Assembly: GCA_963722715.1 (NCBI GenBank)
Contig: CAVROA010000015.1
Location: 62,001-126,000, forward strand
Source of the DNA: DASQGA01 sp963722715
GTDB lineage: Bacteria; Actinomycetota; Thermoleophilia; Gaiellales; Gaiellaceae
Reading direction: 5' to 3'
DNA length: 64,000 nt
Shown here: one piece after another, positions 33,259 to 40,903 of the stretch
How the letters are laid out: each line of letters opens with the position of its first letter
Position numbering within the stretch: the stretch's first letter is position 1
Notes under the pieces: model-generated
Seen by the model: only the letters and a program-made list of their open reading frames with translations
Database searches by the model: none
Told to the model about the DNA's origin: nothing
Made by a program: the position numbers and the translations under genes

Positions 33259-34970
33259 GTGCGTAAAGTCTTCTTGCTCGTCCTGGCAACGCTGGCCGTT
33301 CTGGTCGCAGCACTGCCGGGCAGCGTCACACCGGCGACGACGGCGCGGCAAGGTAGCAGCCAGTACATCGTTCTCTACAAGATCGGCGCCACCAAAGCCG
33401 CTGCCCACGCGGCTATCAACGCGGCCGGCGGAACGATCTTGAGAGAGAACACGAGGGTGGGCCTCGCGACGGTCCGATCTTCCAACACACGCTTCATCGC
33501 CGCGGCCATGAGCAAAGCGGCCATCAGGGGCGTGGCGAAGAGCCGGCGTATCGGCCAGGTGCCGAAGGTGTTCCGCAACAACGGAAAGGTCGACAAGTTC
33601 GCCTTCGAGAAGGGCGACTTCTCGGGCGAGAGCGCGGGCCAAGCGACCACCTTGGGGCCCGCCGCGATCGGCGCGGAGCCGCTCGCTGGCCTGCAGTGGG
33701 ACATGGAGATGATCAACGCCACCGCAGACACGTCTCACTCGGTCCAGCCAGGTAAGCACGGCGTCATGGTCGGCATCCTGGATACGGGCATCGACGCCTC
33801 GCATCCGGACATCGCGCCCAACTTCAACTCTGCCCTGAGCCGAAACTTCACGACCGATATCCCCGTCGACTCGCTGGGGAACGAGATCGACGGTGCGTGC
33901 GCCGACGATCCGGACGGCTCCTGCTCGGATCCCAGCAACGTGGATGAAAACGGTCACGGCACGCATGTCGCCGGGACGGTCGCTGCGGCCGCGAACGGGC
34001 TCGGGGTCGCGGGCGTCGCTCCGAACGTCACTCTCGTCAACCTCCGTGCCGGCCAGGACTCGGGCTTCTTCTTCTTGCAGCCCTCGGTCGACGCGCTCAC
34101 GTACGCGGGCGACCATGGGATCGACGTCGTCAACATGAGCTACTTCGTCGACCCATGGCTCTTCAACTGCAAGGACCATCCGGCCGACTCACCCGCCGAG
34201 CAACTCGAGCAGCGCACGACCATCGAGGCGATGCAGCGGGCGCTCAAGTACGCGCACCGGCGCGGTGTCACCCTGATCGCCGCGGCAGGGAACGGCGCCC
34301 AGGACTACAGCAAGACGAGGTTCGACGACATTAGCCCGGACTTCCCGCTCGGCACTGAGAAGGAGCGCACGGTCCCGACGAGCTGTCTCGATCTCCCGAC
34401 CCAGGGCAAGAACGTTCTCAGTGTGACGGCCCTCGGCCCGAGTGAACGGAAGTCCTTCTACTCGGACTACGGCGTCGGCCATGCCTTCGTAGGTGCCCCA
34501 GGCGGCGACTCGCTCGACACGGGCACCGGCCTGGCGAATCCGCAGAACCGGATTCTCTCCACCTGGCCCACTTCGTCGCCCTCACCGGCGACATCGAGGG
34601 AAACGAGATCCCTGACGTCGACCCGGTGACCGGCGAACCGATCTCGAATCGAATCATCTGCGTACGCCAAACTGATGGAAGCTGCGTGTACTACGCGTAC
34701 CTCCAGGGCACGTCGATGGCGTCGCCTCATGCGGTCGGCGTGGCCGCAGTGATCATCAGCGAGTTCGGCTTGCGCGACCGCAAGCTGGGCGGACTGAAGC
34801 TGAATCCGAACAGGGTGGAAGCACTCCTCAGGAAGACCGCGCGGGAGCACGCGTGTCCTGTGCCAAATCCCACTGAGTTCGACGCCCTCTGCGAGGGTTC
34901 CCTGAGTTACAACGGCTTCTACGGTCACGGGATCGTGGACGCGCTCGCCGGGGCGACCTTCCCGGGGTAA
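33259..34970 (+). CDS. Secreted subtilisin-family (S8) serine protease (one frame break)
   Basis: A signal peptide (KVFLLVLATLAVLVAALPG), an I9-like propeptide (YIVLYKIGATKAAAHAAI), then an S8 catalytic domain: D175 in VGILDTGIDASHPD, H233 in DENGHGTHVAGT, an AAAGNG oxyanion region, and the catalytic Ser (about 34713) in QGTSMASPHAVGVAA. Between 34558 and 34580 the frame is lost: RILSTWP in one frame is followed by LAHFVALTGDIEGNEIPDV in another. The span is 3n+2 bases, fitting one missing base. With the shift repaired the triad is complete. Probably an extracellular scavenging protease. Confidence 0.85.
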
Positions 34971-35036
34971 CCGCACACGATCACGTCCATTAGGACGGAC
35001 TGCCAACCTCTGGTCGAGGAGCCAGGCAGGGAGCAC

Positions 35037-35063
35037 GCGAGGGGGCCCGAAAGGCCCCCTCGC
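35037..35063 (+). terminator. Strong hairpin downstream of the subtilase
   Basis: An 11-bp perfect stem, GCGAGGGGGCC/GGCCCCCTCGC, with loop CGAAA, followed by TTCTCGTT, lies 67 bases after the subtilase stop. The U-tract is weak, as is common in high-GC genomes. The rest of 34971-35210 shows only a second, weaker GGGAGGC/GCCTCCC inverted repeat near 35125-35150. Confidence 0.65.
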
Positions 35064-35210
35064 TTCTCGTTGCTCCGCTTAGCTCGCGCGTTTTCAGCTC
35101 GGCTCAGTCATACCTCGTTCATACGGGGAGGCTCCCTCGTTGCCTCCCTTGCCGCCCATGGTGCGTCCAGCCAACGAGAAAGGACAGCAGGACGCATGCG
35201 GTACTAGTTA

Positions 35211-35981
35211 CTAGCGGCCTTTGAAGCGGGGCTCTCGCTTCTCGAGGAACGACGCGACGCCCTCGGCGAAGTCCTCGCTCTGCGTCGCCACCGCCTGAAG
35301 CTGCGCCTCGAGCTCGAGCTGCTCGCCGAGTGTCCTCGTCGAGGCGCCGTCGAGGAGGCGCTTGGTCATGCCGATGCCGCGGGTGGGCATGGCCGCAACC
35401 GCCGCGGCGAGCTCTGCCGCGCGGGTAGCAAGCCGATCCGCCTCCACCACCTCCGAGACAAGACCCCAGGCCTGCGCTTCCGTCGCGCTCAACTTGCGCC
35501 CGGAAGTCAGCCATTCGAAGGCGCGGGCCTGGCCGAGGAGCCGGACGGCGAAAAAGGACCCGCCCGAGTCCGGGACCAGTCCCACATTCACGAAGGCCGG
35601 CACGAAGCTCGCGGCATCGGACGCGATCCTGATGTCGCAGGCGAGTGCGAACGAAAGCCCGGCGCCGGCAGCAGGCCCGTTCACAGCCGCGATCACGGGC
35701 TTCTCGAGTGCGCGGATCGCAAGGATGTTCGGGTGGTACTGCGATCGCAGCCGCTCGCCGATGTCCCCGGGCCCCCCCTCGAAGGCCCGCAGGTCCTGGC
35801 CCACGCAAAAGCCCCTCCCGGCGCCGGTGAGGACGACTGCCCGCACCTCGGGGTCGCGTGCAGCCTTGAGCGCCGCCGCGAGGAGCTCGTGCATGGCCGC
35901 GTCGAAGGCGTTCAGCACGTCGGGCCGGTTGAGCGTGATCGTTAGAACAGCTCCGTCTCGACTCGTCTCGACCTCGGGCAT
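35211..35981 (-). CDS. paaG: Epoxyphenylacetyl-CoA isomerase PaaG (crotonase family)
   Basis: A 256-residue crotonase. NRPDVLNAFDAAMHELL, GRGFCVGQDLRAFEG, NGPAAGAGLSFALACDI and the isomerase-type GLVPDSGGSFF with the catalytic Asp mark PaaG, which opens the epoxide to oxepin-CoA after the PaaABC step. It lies on the strand opposite paaABCD but close by. Assignment to PaaG rather than another enoyl-CoA isomerase is strong by motif and context. Confidence 0.85.
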   Translation of the reverse strand: MPEVETSRDGAVLTITLNRPDVLNAFDAAMHELLAAALKAARDPEVRAVVLTGAGRGFCVGQDLRAFEGGPGDIGERLRSQYHPNILAIRALEKPVIAAVNGPAAGAGLSFALACDIRIASDAASFVPAFVNVGLVPDSGGSFFAVRLLGQARAFEWLTSGRKLSATEAQAWGLVSEVVEADRLATRAAELAAAVAAMPTRGIGMTKRLLDGASTRTLGEQLELEAQLQAVATQSEDFAEGVASFLEKREPRFKGR

Positions 35982-36034
35982 CTCCCCTCCTTGAGCGTCG
36001 CGGCAGCGTTGAAGCGCATTGCTAGTTTGACCGC

Positions 36035-37048
36035 ATGACAGAGGTTCTGTTCGTCGACGGGATTCTTGGCCCCGACCGGCCCGGGACGGACAGCGGCGCC
36101 CATCCCGATGAGCACCCGCTCGACGCCTACTCGCGCGTCGTCACCCAGGTCGCGGAGCGCCTGGCGCCCTCCGTGGCGAGCCTGCGGGTCGCACGGCGGG
36201 TCCGCGGAGGTCGCGTCCTCGACGGGGGCGGCTCGGCAGTCGTCGTCACGCCGGACGGTCTCATGCTCAGCTCCGCGCACGTGGTCGCACGAACGAGCGG
36301 GAGCGGGCGCGCCTCCTTTCCCGACGGGCGCGAGTGCGAGTTCGAGGTGGTCGGCTCCGATCCGCTTTCGGATCTTGCCGTCCTCCGGGCCGGCGCAAGC
36401 GATCTCGCACCCGCGGAGCTGGGCGACGCGGAGCAACTTCGAGTCGGTCAGCTCGTCGTCGCGATCGGAAACCCGCACGGGTTCGGCGGATCGGTCACCG
36501 CAGGTGTCGTGTCGGCGCTCGGCCGCTCCCTGCCGACCCGCTCCGGCTCGGCGAGCCGCCTCGTCGAGAACGTGATCCAGACGGATGCCGCCCTGAATCC
36601 CGGCAACTCCGGTGGAGCGCTGGTGGACGGCCTCGGACGCGTCGTCGGTGTGAACACCGCGGTCGCCGGAGTCGGGCTGGGGCTGGCGGTTCCGATCAAC
36701 GCGACCACGCGCCGGATCCTGGCCGCGCTCATGCGCGACGGCGTCTTCCGCCGGGCCTACATCGGGATCGCAGGGGGCTCGCGGCCGCTCCCGCCTCGGC
36801 TCGCACGCAAGCTCGAGCGCGAGCAGGGGATCGAGGTGGTCGAGGTGGTCGACGGAAGCCCGGCCGCGCGGGCTGGTCTCCGCCCCGAGGATCTGATCCA
36901 CGACGTGGACGGCGTGCCCGTCACCGACGCAGGTGACCTCCAGCGGCTGATGACCGGCGAGCTGATCGGCCGCACGATCCATGTGCGGGTCATCCGCGGC
37001 GAGTCCACCCTCGACCTCCCCGTCGTCCCGGTCGAGCTAGAGCTCTAG
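36035..37048 (+). CDS. HtrA/DegP-like serine protease without a signal peptide
   Basis: A 337-residue trypsin-like protease with one PDZ domain (about 235-330). Catalytic triad: H82 (LMLSSAHVVA), D113 (DPLSDLAVLRAG) and S192 (NPGNSGGALVDG). The PDZ part contains GSPAARAGLRPEDLIHDVDG. Unlike most HtrA proteins there is no signal peptide or membrane segment; the first 40 residues are polar and acidic. A cytoplasmic location is inferred. It is embedded among phenylacetate-type crotonases on the opposite strand. Confidence 0.88.
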   Translation: MTEVLFVDGILGPDRPGTDSGAHPDEHPLDAYSRVVTQVAERLAPSVASLRVARRVRGGRVLDGGGSAVVVTPDGLMLSSAHVVARTSGSGRASFPDGRECEFEVVGSDPLSDLAVLRAGASDLAPAELGDAEQLRVGQLVVAIGNPHGFGGSVTAGVVSALGRSLPTRSGSASRLVENVIQTDAALNPGNSGGALVDGLGRVVGVNTAVAGVGLGLAVPINATTRRILAALMRDGVFRRAYIGIAGGSRPLPPRLARKLEREQGIEVVEVVDGSPAARAGLRPEDLIHDVDGVPVTDAGDLQRLMTGELIGRTIHVRVIRGESTLDLPVVPVELEL

Positions 37049-37050
37049 AG

Positions 37051-37815
37051 CTAGCGCCCCTCGAACTCAGGATCGCGCTTCTCGGTGAAGGCCGAGAGGC
37101 CCTCCTTCGCGTCCTCGGAGGCGAAGGCGAGGTAGAGGGAGCGCCGCTCGTAGTCGAGGCCGACCTCGAGCGACGTATCGAAGGCCCGGTTGACGGATGC
37201 CTTCGCAAGCTGCTGGGCGACCGGGCCCTTCGAGGCAATCTCACGAGCGAGTCGCTTCGCCTCGTCGAGCCACGCCTCCCGGGCGACGACCCGCGCCACG
37301 AGACCGGCCAGCTCGGCCTCGCGGGCGTCGAGGAAGCGTCCCGTCAGGATCACGTCCATCGCCTTGGCCTTGCCGACCGCGCGCGTGAGCCGCTGCGTGC
37401 CGCCTGCGCCCGGGATGATGCCGAGGCCGGTTTCCGGCTGGCCGAACTTCGCCGTTTCGGAGGCCACGATCAGGTCGCAGGCCATCGCGAGCTCGCAGCC
37501 TCCACCGAGGCAGAAGCCCGAGACGGCCGCGACGAGCGGGGTCCGGAGTCCACGGATCGAGTCCCACTGCTCGACGCGCCGCTGTCGGAGCATGTCCATC
37601 GCGGTCGCGTCCGCCATCTCGGCGATGTCGGCCCCGGCAGCGAAGGCGCGGTCGTTCCCGGCCAGGACGATGCAGCGGATCTCGGGGTCGGCGTCGAGCT
37701 CCTCGAGCGCTCCGACGAGCTCGTTCATCAGCTGGTTCGAGAGCGCGTTCAGCTGCTCCGGTCGGTCGAGGGTGACGAGCGCGATCCTGTCGTCGCGCTC
37801 GACGCGAACGGTCAT
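37051..37815 (-). CDS. Enoyl-CoA hydratase (PaaF-like crotonase)
   Basis: A 254-residue crotonase with both hydratase glutamates in place: LGGGCELAMACDLIV and FGQPETGLGIIPGAGGTQRL. DRAFAAGADIAEM forms part of the oxyanion hole. Likely hydrates 2,3-dehydroadipyl-CoA (PaaF role) or general enoyl-CoAs. The start at 37815 overlaps the upstream crotonase stop (ATGA); a 108-residue N-terminal read-through is rejected. Confidence 0.88.
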   Translation of the reverse strand: MTVRVERDDRIALVTLDRPEQLNALSNQLMNELVGALEELDADPEIRCIVLAGNDRAFAAGADIAEMADATAMDMLRQRRVEQWDSIRGLRTPLVAAVSGFCLGGGCELAMACDLIVASETAKFGQPETGLGIIPGAGGTQRLTRAVGKAKAMDVILTGRFLDAREAELAGLVARVVAREAWLDEAKRLAREIASKGPVAQQLAKASVNRAFDTSLEVGLDYERRSLYLAFASEDAKEGLSAFTEKRDPEFEGR

Positions 37816-38627
37816 GTCTCCTTCCGGTCGAGGAACTTCCGGACCGCCTCCTGCGGCTCCTCGGTCGCCATCGAGAGCGCGAGCCAGTCGCGGGCATGGC
37901 CGATCGTCTCGTTCCAGGCCAGGTTCCGCCAGAAGTTGAGCTGCTCCTTCGTGTACCGAACCGTCTGCGGCAGCTTCGCGGCGAGCTTCTCCACGAGCTC
38001 GTCGACGGCAGCATCGAGGTCGGCGCGCGGCACGACGCGGTTCACGAGGCCCCACTCGCGGGCTTCCTCCGGTGAGATCTCCTCGCAGAGGAAGAGGATC
38101 TCCCGGGCACGCCGATCGCCGACCATGATCGGCAACCACTGGGTGGCGCCCCCGGCGGGCACGGAGCCGTGCTCCGGCCCGACATGGCGAATGAACGCAT
38201 CGTCGACCATGACCGCGAGGTCACAGGCCATCTGGAGCTCGTTGCCGCCGCCGACACAGACGCCGTTGATCCGCGCGAGCGTCGGCTTGCCGATCTCGCG
38301 GAGGCGGTCGTGGGCGTCCTTGAAGGCTCCGAACCACTTCCAGTACTCCCCCGGCTTTCCGAGGTAGTCCTCCGACCACGACTTCAGGTCGGCGCCCACA
38401 CAAAACGCTCGCCCGGTGCCCGTAAGCACGACCACCCGGATCTCGTCGTCCCACGAGGCGTCCTCGCAGGCGCGCGCCAGCTCCCGCAGGAGCTGGAAGT
38501 CGAATGCGTTCAGCACCTCCGGCCGGTTCAGCGTGATCGTTGCCCGCGGCGACGCCTTTTCGTAGACGATCTTTTCGAAGCCGAGCTCGGAGGGCTTTCG
38601 CGGCTCGGGCCGGGTCGGCTCCGTCAT
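37812..38627 (-). CDS. Crotonase-superfamily protein of uncertain reaction
   Basis: A 271-residue enoyl-CoA hydratase/isomerase homologue. NRPEVLNAFDFQLLRELA, GRAFCVGADLKSW, NGVCVGGGNELQMACDLAV and VGPEHGSVPAGGATQWLP set it apart from the two neighbouring crotonases: the second catalytic position reads GPEHGSVPAGG, resembling MenB/ring-hydrolase-type members. A ring-modifying step on an alicyclic or aromatic CoA ester is possible. Start ATG overlaps the EthD-like gene (ATGA). Confidence 0.8.
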   Translation of the reverse strand: MTEPTRPEPRKPSELGFEKIVYEKASPRATITLNRPEVLNAFDFQLLRELARACEDASWDDEIRVVVLTGTGRAFCVGADLKSWSEDYLGKPGEYWKWFGAFKDAHDRLREIGKPTLARINGVCVGGGNELQMACDLAVMVDDAFIRHVGPEHGSVPAGGATQWLPIMVGDRRAREILFLCEEISPEEAREWGLVNRVVPRADLDAAVDELVEKLAAKLPQTVRYTKEQLNFWRNLAWNETIGHARDWLALSMATEEPQEAVRKFLDRKET

Positions 38628-38905
38628 TCGCTCACGTCGGCGAAGAGCACGTGAAAGCGCCCGCCCATTTCCATGGCGTCCTTGCCGGTCGCCATGAACT
38701 CCTCGCTTCGGGCGGCCTCCTGAAAGGCGTCTCGGTTCGGAAACTCCCACTCCGCGTAGTACGCGAACTGCGGCTCGCCACGGGGTGCACCGAAGATCGG
38801 GCCGTGCCGGAACGTCCCGCCGGGGACTTGCCGGCAAAGCTCGGCGTGCCGCTCATAGCGCTCCTGCTCCGGCTCCTCCTCGTACAGGACGAACGCCCTG
38901 ACCAT
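38624..38905 (-). CDS. EthD-like dimeric alpha-beta barrel protein
   Basis: A 93-residue protein of the EthD/DABB fold: VRAFVLYEEEPEQERYERH, then FRHGPIFGAPRGEPQFAYYA and EFPNRDAFQEAARSEEFMAT. EthD proteins accompany ring-opening or monooxygenase operons and may bind or process small aromatic intermediates. It is the first gene of the minus-strand unit EthD, crotonase, PaaF-like. Confidence 0.8.
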   Translation of the reverse strand: MVRAFVLYEEEPEQERYERHAELCRQVPGGTFRHGPIFGAPRGEPQFAYYAEWEFPNRDAFQEAARSEEFMATGKDAMEMGGRFHVLFADVSE

Positions 38906-38935
38906 GCGCCTCCTCCCGTCGCTCGCGGCGACAGG

Positions 38936-39088
38936 CTAACGGCTTCCGAGCACGGCGGTCTCCGAGGTCAGACGCTGCGCCAGGTCGACCGGAAGAGCCA
39001 AGAGAAGGATGACGAGGATCGCAACTCGTCTCGGTTCGTAAGGCCTACGGAGACGTGGTTGCCGGGACGTCGGCAGCCGGGGCCGCAT
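38936..39088 (-). CDS. Possible 50-residue single-span membrane protein
   Basis: A short ATG-initiated reading frame begins 11 bp after the gabT stop. The product starts MRPRLPTSRQ, has one hydrophobic run (VAILVILLLALPVDLA) and ends VLGSR. It is the only coding-like stretch in the 194-base gap between the EthD gene and gabT. The ribosome-binding site is poor and no family is known. Confidence 0.3.
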   Translation of the reverse strand: MRPRLPTSRQPRLRRPYEPRRVAILVILLLALPVDLAQRLTSETAVLGSR

Positions 39089-39099
39089 CCTCAGAAGCG

Positions 39100-40404
39100 C
39101 TACGCCGTTCTTCCGCTTGCGTCGACAAGAGCCTCCTCGAGGATCTCCAGCCCGCGCTCGAGGTCCTCATCGGAGATCACGAGCGGCACGAGAACTCGGA
39201 CGACGTTTCCGTAGAGGCCGCAGGCGAGGATGATCAGCCCGCGCTCGCGGGCGGCCACGAGGGTTGCGGTGGTGAGCCCGGCGGCCGGCGCCTTCGTCTC
39301 ACGGTCTTCGACGAGTTCGATCGCCTGCATGGCTCCAAGACCTCGTACCTCACCGATCGCCTCGATCCGCTCCGCCATCTCCTCCAGCCCGGCTCGAATG
39401 TGAGTGCCGATCGACTCTGCACGCTCGCGGAACTCCGGCGTGGCAACCTCGTCCAGGGTCGCGACCGCCGCCGCGCATGCGACGGGATTGCCGCCGAAGG
39501 TGCCACCGAGCCCGCCGGCCGGAACGGCGTCCATGACCTCCGCACGGCCGGTGACGCCGGCGAGCGGGAGCCCGCCGCCGAGTGACTTCCCGGAGACCAT
39601 GAGGTCCGGCTCCACTCCATAGCGCTCAATCGCCCAGACGGTCCCGGTACGTCCGACGCCGCTTTGCACCTCGTCGTCGACGTAGAGGATGCCGTACTTG
39701 CCGCAGAGCTCTGCAAGGCGGGTGGGGAAGTCCTCCGGCATCGGGATGAACCCGCCCTCGCCCTGCACCGGCTCGAGCACGACGCAGGCGACGGACTCGG
39801 GGTCGACGTCCGCCTTGAACAGGAGCTCCAGCGCGTGAATCGCGTCGTCGGTGGTGACGCCCCGGTACGGATACGGCGCCGGAGCCCGGTAGACCTCGGG
39901 CGCGAAGGGTCCGAAGCCGCGCTTGTACGGGACGACCTTGCTCGTCATCGTCATCGTCAGAAGCGTGCGACCGTGGAAGGCCCGGTCAAAGGTGATCACC
40001 GCCGGGCGCCCGGTGGCGACGCGCGCGATCTTGACTGCGTTCTCCACCGCCTCTGCACCGGAGTTCAGGAGAATCGACTTCTGCTCCTTCCCCCGGCAAG
40101 GCGAGAGCTCGCCAAGGCGCCGGCAGGCCTCGACATAGGGCTCGTACATCCCGACCATGAAGCATTGGTGCAGGTAGCGGTCGACTTGCTCGTGGATCGC
40201 GGCGACCACCGAGGCGGGGCCATGACCGAGGTTTTGGCAGCCGAGGCCGCCGGCAAAGTCGATGTAGCTCTTGCCGTCGACGTCCTCGATGTGCGTTCCG
40301 CCTGCGCGAGCGACAACCAGAGGCGGAGTGGCAACGCCACGTGCGACGTAACGCTCGCGTGCCTCGACTACCGCCTGGGTCGCGCTACGCTCCGTGACTT
40401 CCAT
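39100..40404 (-). CDS. gabT: 4-aminobutyrate aminotransferase-like class III transaminase
   Basis: A 434-residue PLP aminotransferase. SILLNSGAEAVENAVKIARV (phosphate-binding region), FDRAFHGRTLLTM, CVVLEPVQGEGGFIPMP, LYVDDEVQSGVGRTG (Asp for the pyridine ring) and SGKSLGGGLPLAGVTG (Schiff-base Lys) match GabT. Substrate could be GABA, 5-aminovalerate or a related omega-amine. Divergent from the YdcZ-type transporter, with a gap of only 37 bp. Confidence 0.88.
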   Translation of the reverse strand: MEVTERSATQAVVEARERYVARGVATPPLVVARAGGTHIEDVDGKSYIDFAGGLGCQNLGHGPASVVAAIHEQVDRYLHQCFMVGMYEPYVEACRRLGELSPCRGKEQKSILLNSGAEAVENAVKIARVATGRPAVITFDRAFHGRTLLTMTMTSKVVPYKRGFGPFAPEVYRAPAPYPYRGVTTDDAIHALELLFKADVDPESVACVVLEPVQGEGGFIPMPEDFPTRLAELCGKYGILYVDDEVQSGVGRTGTVWAIERYGVEPDLMVSGKSLGGGLPLAGVTGRAEVMDAVPAGGLGGTFGGNPVACAAAVATLDEVATPEFRERAESIGTHIRAGLEEMAERIEAIGEVRGLGAMQAIELVEDRETKAPAAGLTTATLVAARERGLIILACGLYGNVVRVLVPLVISDEDLERGLEILEEALVDASGRTA

Positions 40405-40441
40405 CGGCCGATACTACTCAAGTCTGCCGAGATCTGGATAT

Positions 40442-40903
40442 ATGCTCGGCCGCGTGTCGGGAAGCGGGTTTGCCGTTGCCCTTGCGCTCTTGGCGGGGCT
40501 CGCCGGCTCCATCCAGATCGCAGTCATGGGCCGCTTCGGGGACCGGATCGGCTCGTTGGAGGCACTGGCGTTCTCCCTCCTCGTGTCGACGGTGATCGCA
40601 ACGGCTGCACTCGTGGCGCTCCGGGGGTCACTGGACGGTTTCGCGACCGCGGTGCGCCAACCGCCGTGGCTCTGGCTGGGCGGCGTCATGGGCTTCTTCA
40701 TCGTCTTCACGATCACATTCGCGCAGCCGCGCATCGGCACGACCGCGACGATCGGCCTCCTGATCGCGGGCCAGCTCGCAATGGGCGCCCTCATCGATCG
40801 GTTCGGGCTCTTCGGGGTGGAGCGAATCGACCTGACCTTGCCTCGGCTCCTCGGCATTGCGCTCCTGGCGGTCGGCGCGGCGCTCTCCCTCCACCGGGCC
40901 TAG
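40442..40903 (+). CDS. YdcZ-family (DMT superfamily) small membrane transporter
   Basis: A 153-residue protein with five hydrophobic segments, the half-size form of the drug/metabolite transporter superfamily (DUF606/YdcZ). Conserved-looking stretches are GLAGSIQIAVMGRFGDRIGS near the start and AMGALIDRFGLFG before the last helix. YdcZ proteins often act as pairs; no partner is adjacent. Ends 4 bp into the 3' end of the convergent xanthine dehydrogenase gene. Confidence 0.8.
   Translation: MLGRVSGSGFAVALALLAGLAGSIQIAVMGRFGDRIGSLEALAFSLLVSTVIATAALVALRGSLDGFATAVRQPPWLWLGGVMGFFIVFTITFAQPRIGTTATIGLLIAGQLAMGALIDRFGLFGVERIDLTLPRLLGIALLAVGAALSLHRA

Noticed and set aside
34540..34640. Programmed frameshift in the subtilase
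   Set aside because: No slippery heptamer or downstream structure was seen, and similar breaks occur in unrelated genes in the window, so a sequence error is more likely.
35119..35808. Minus-strand frame extending beyond paaG into the intergenic region
   Set aside because: It reads paaG in a different frame and has low-complexity Arg/Gly-rich content; paaG itself is intact.
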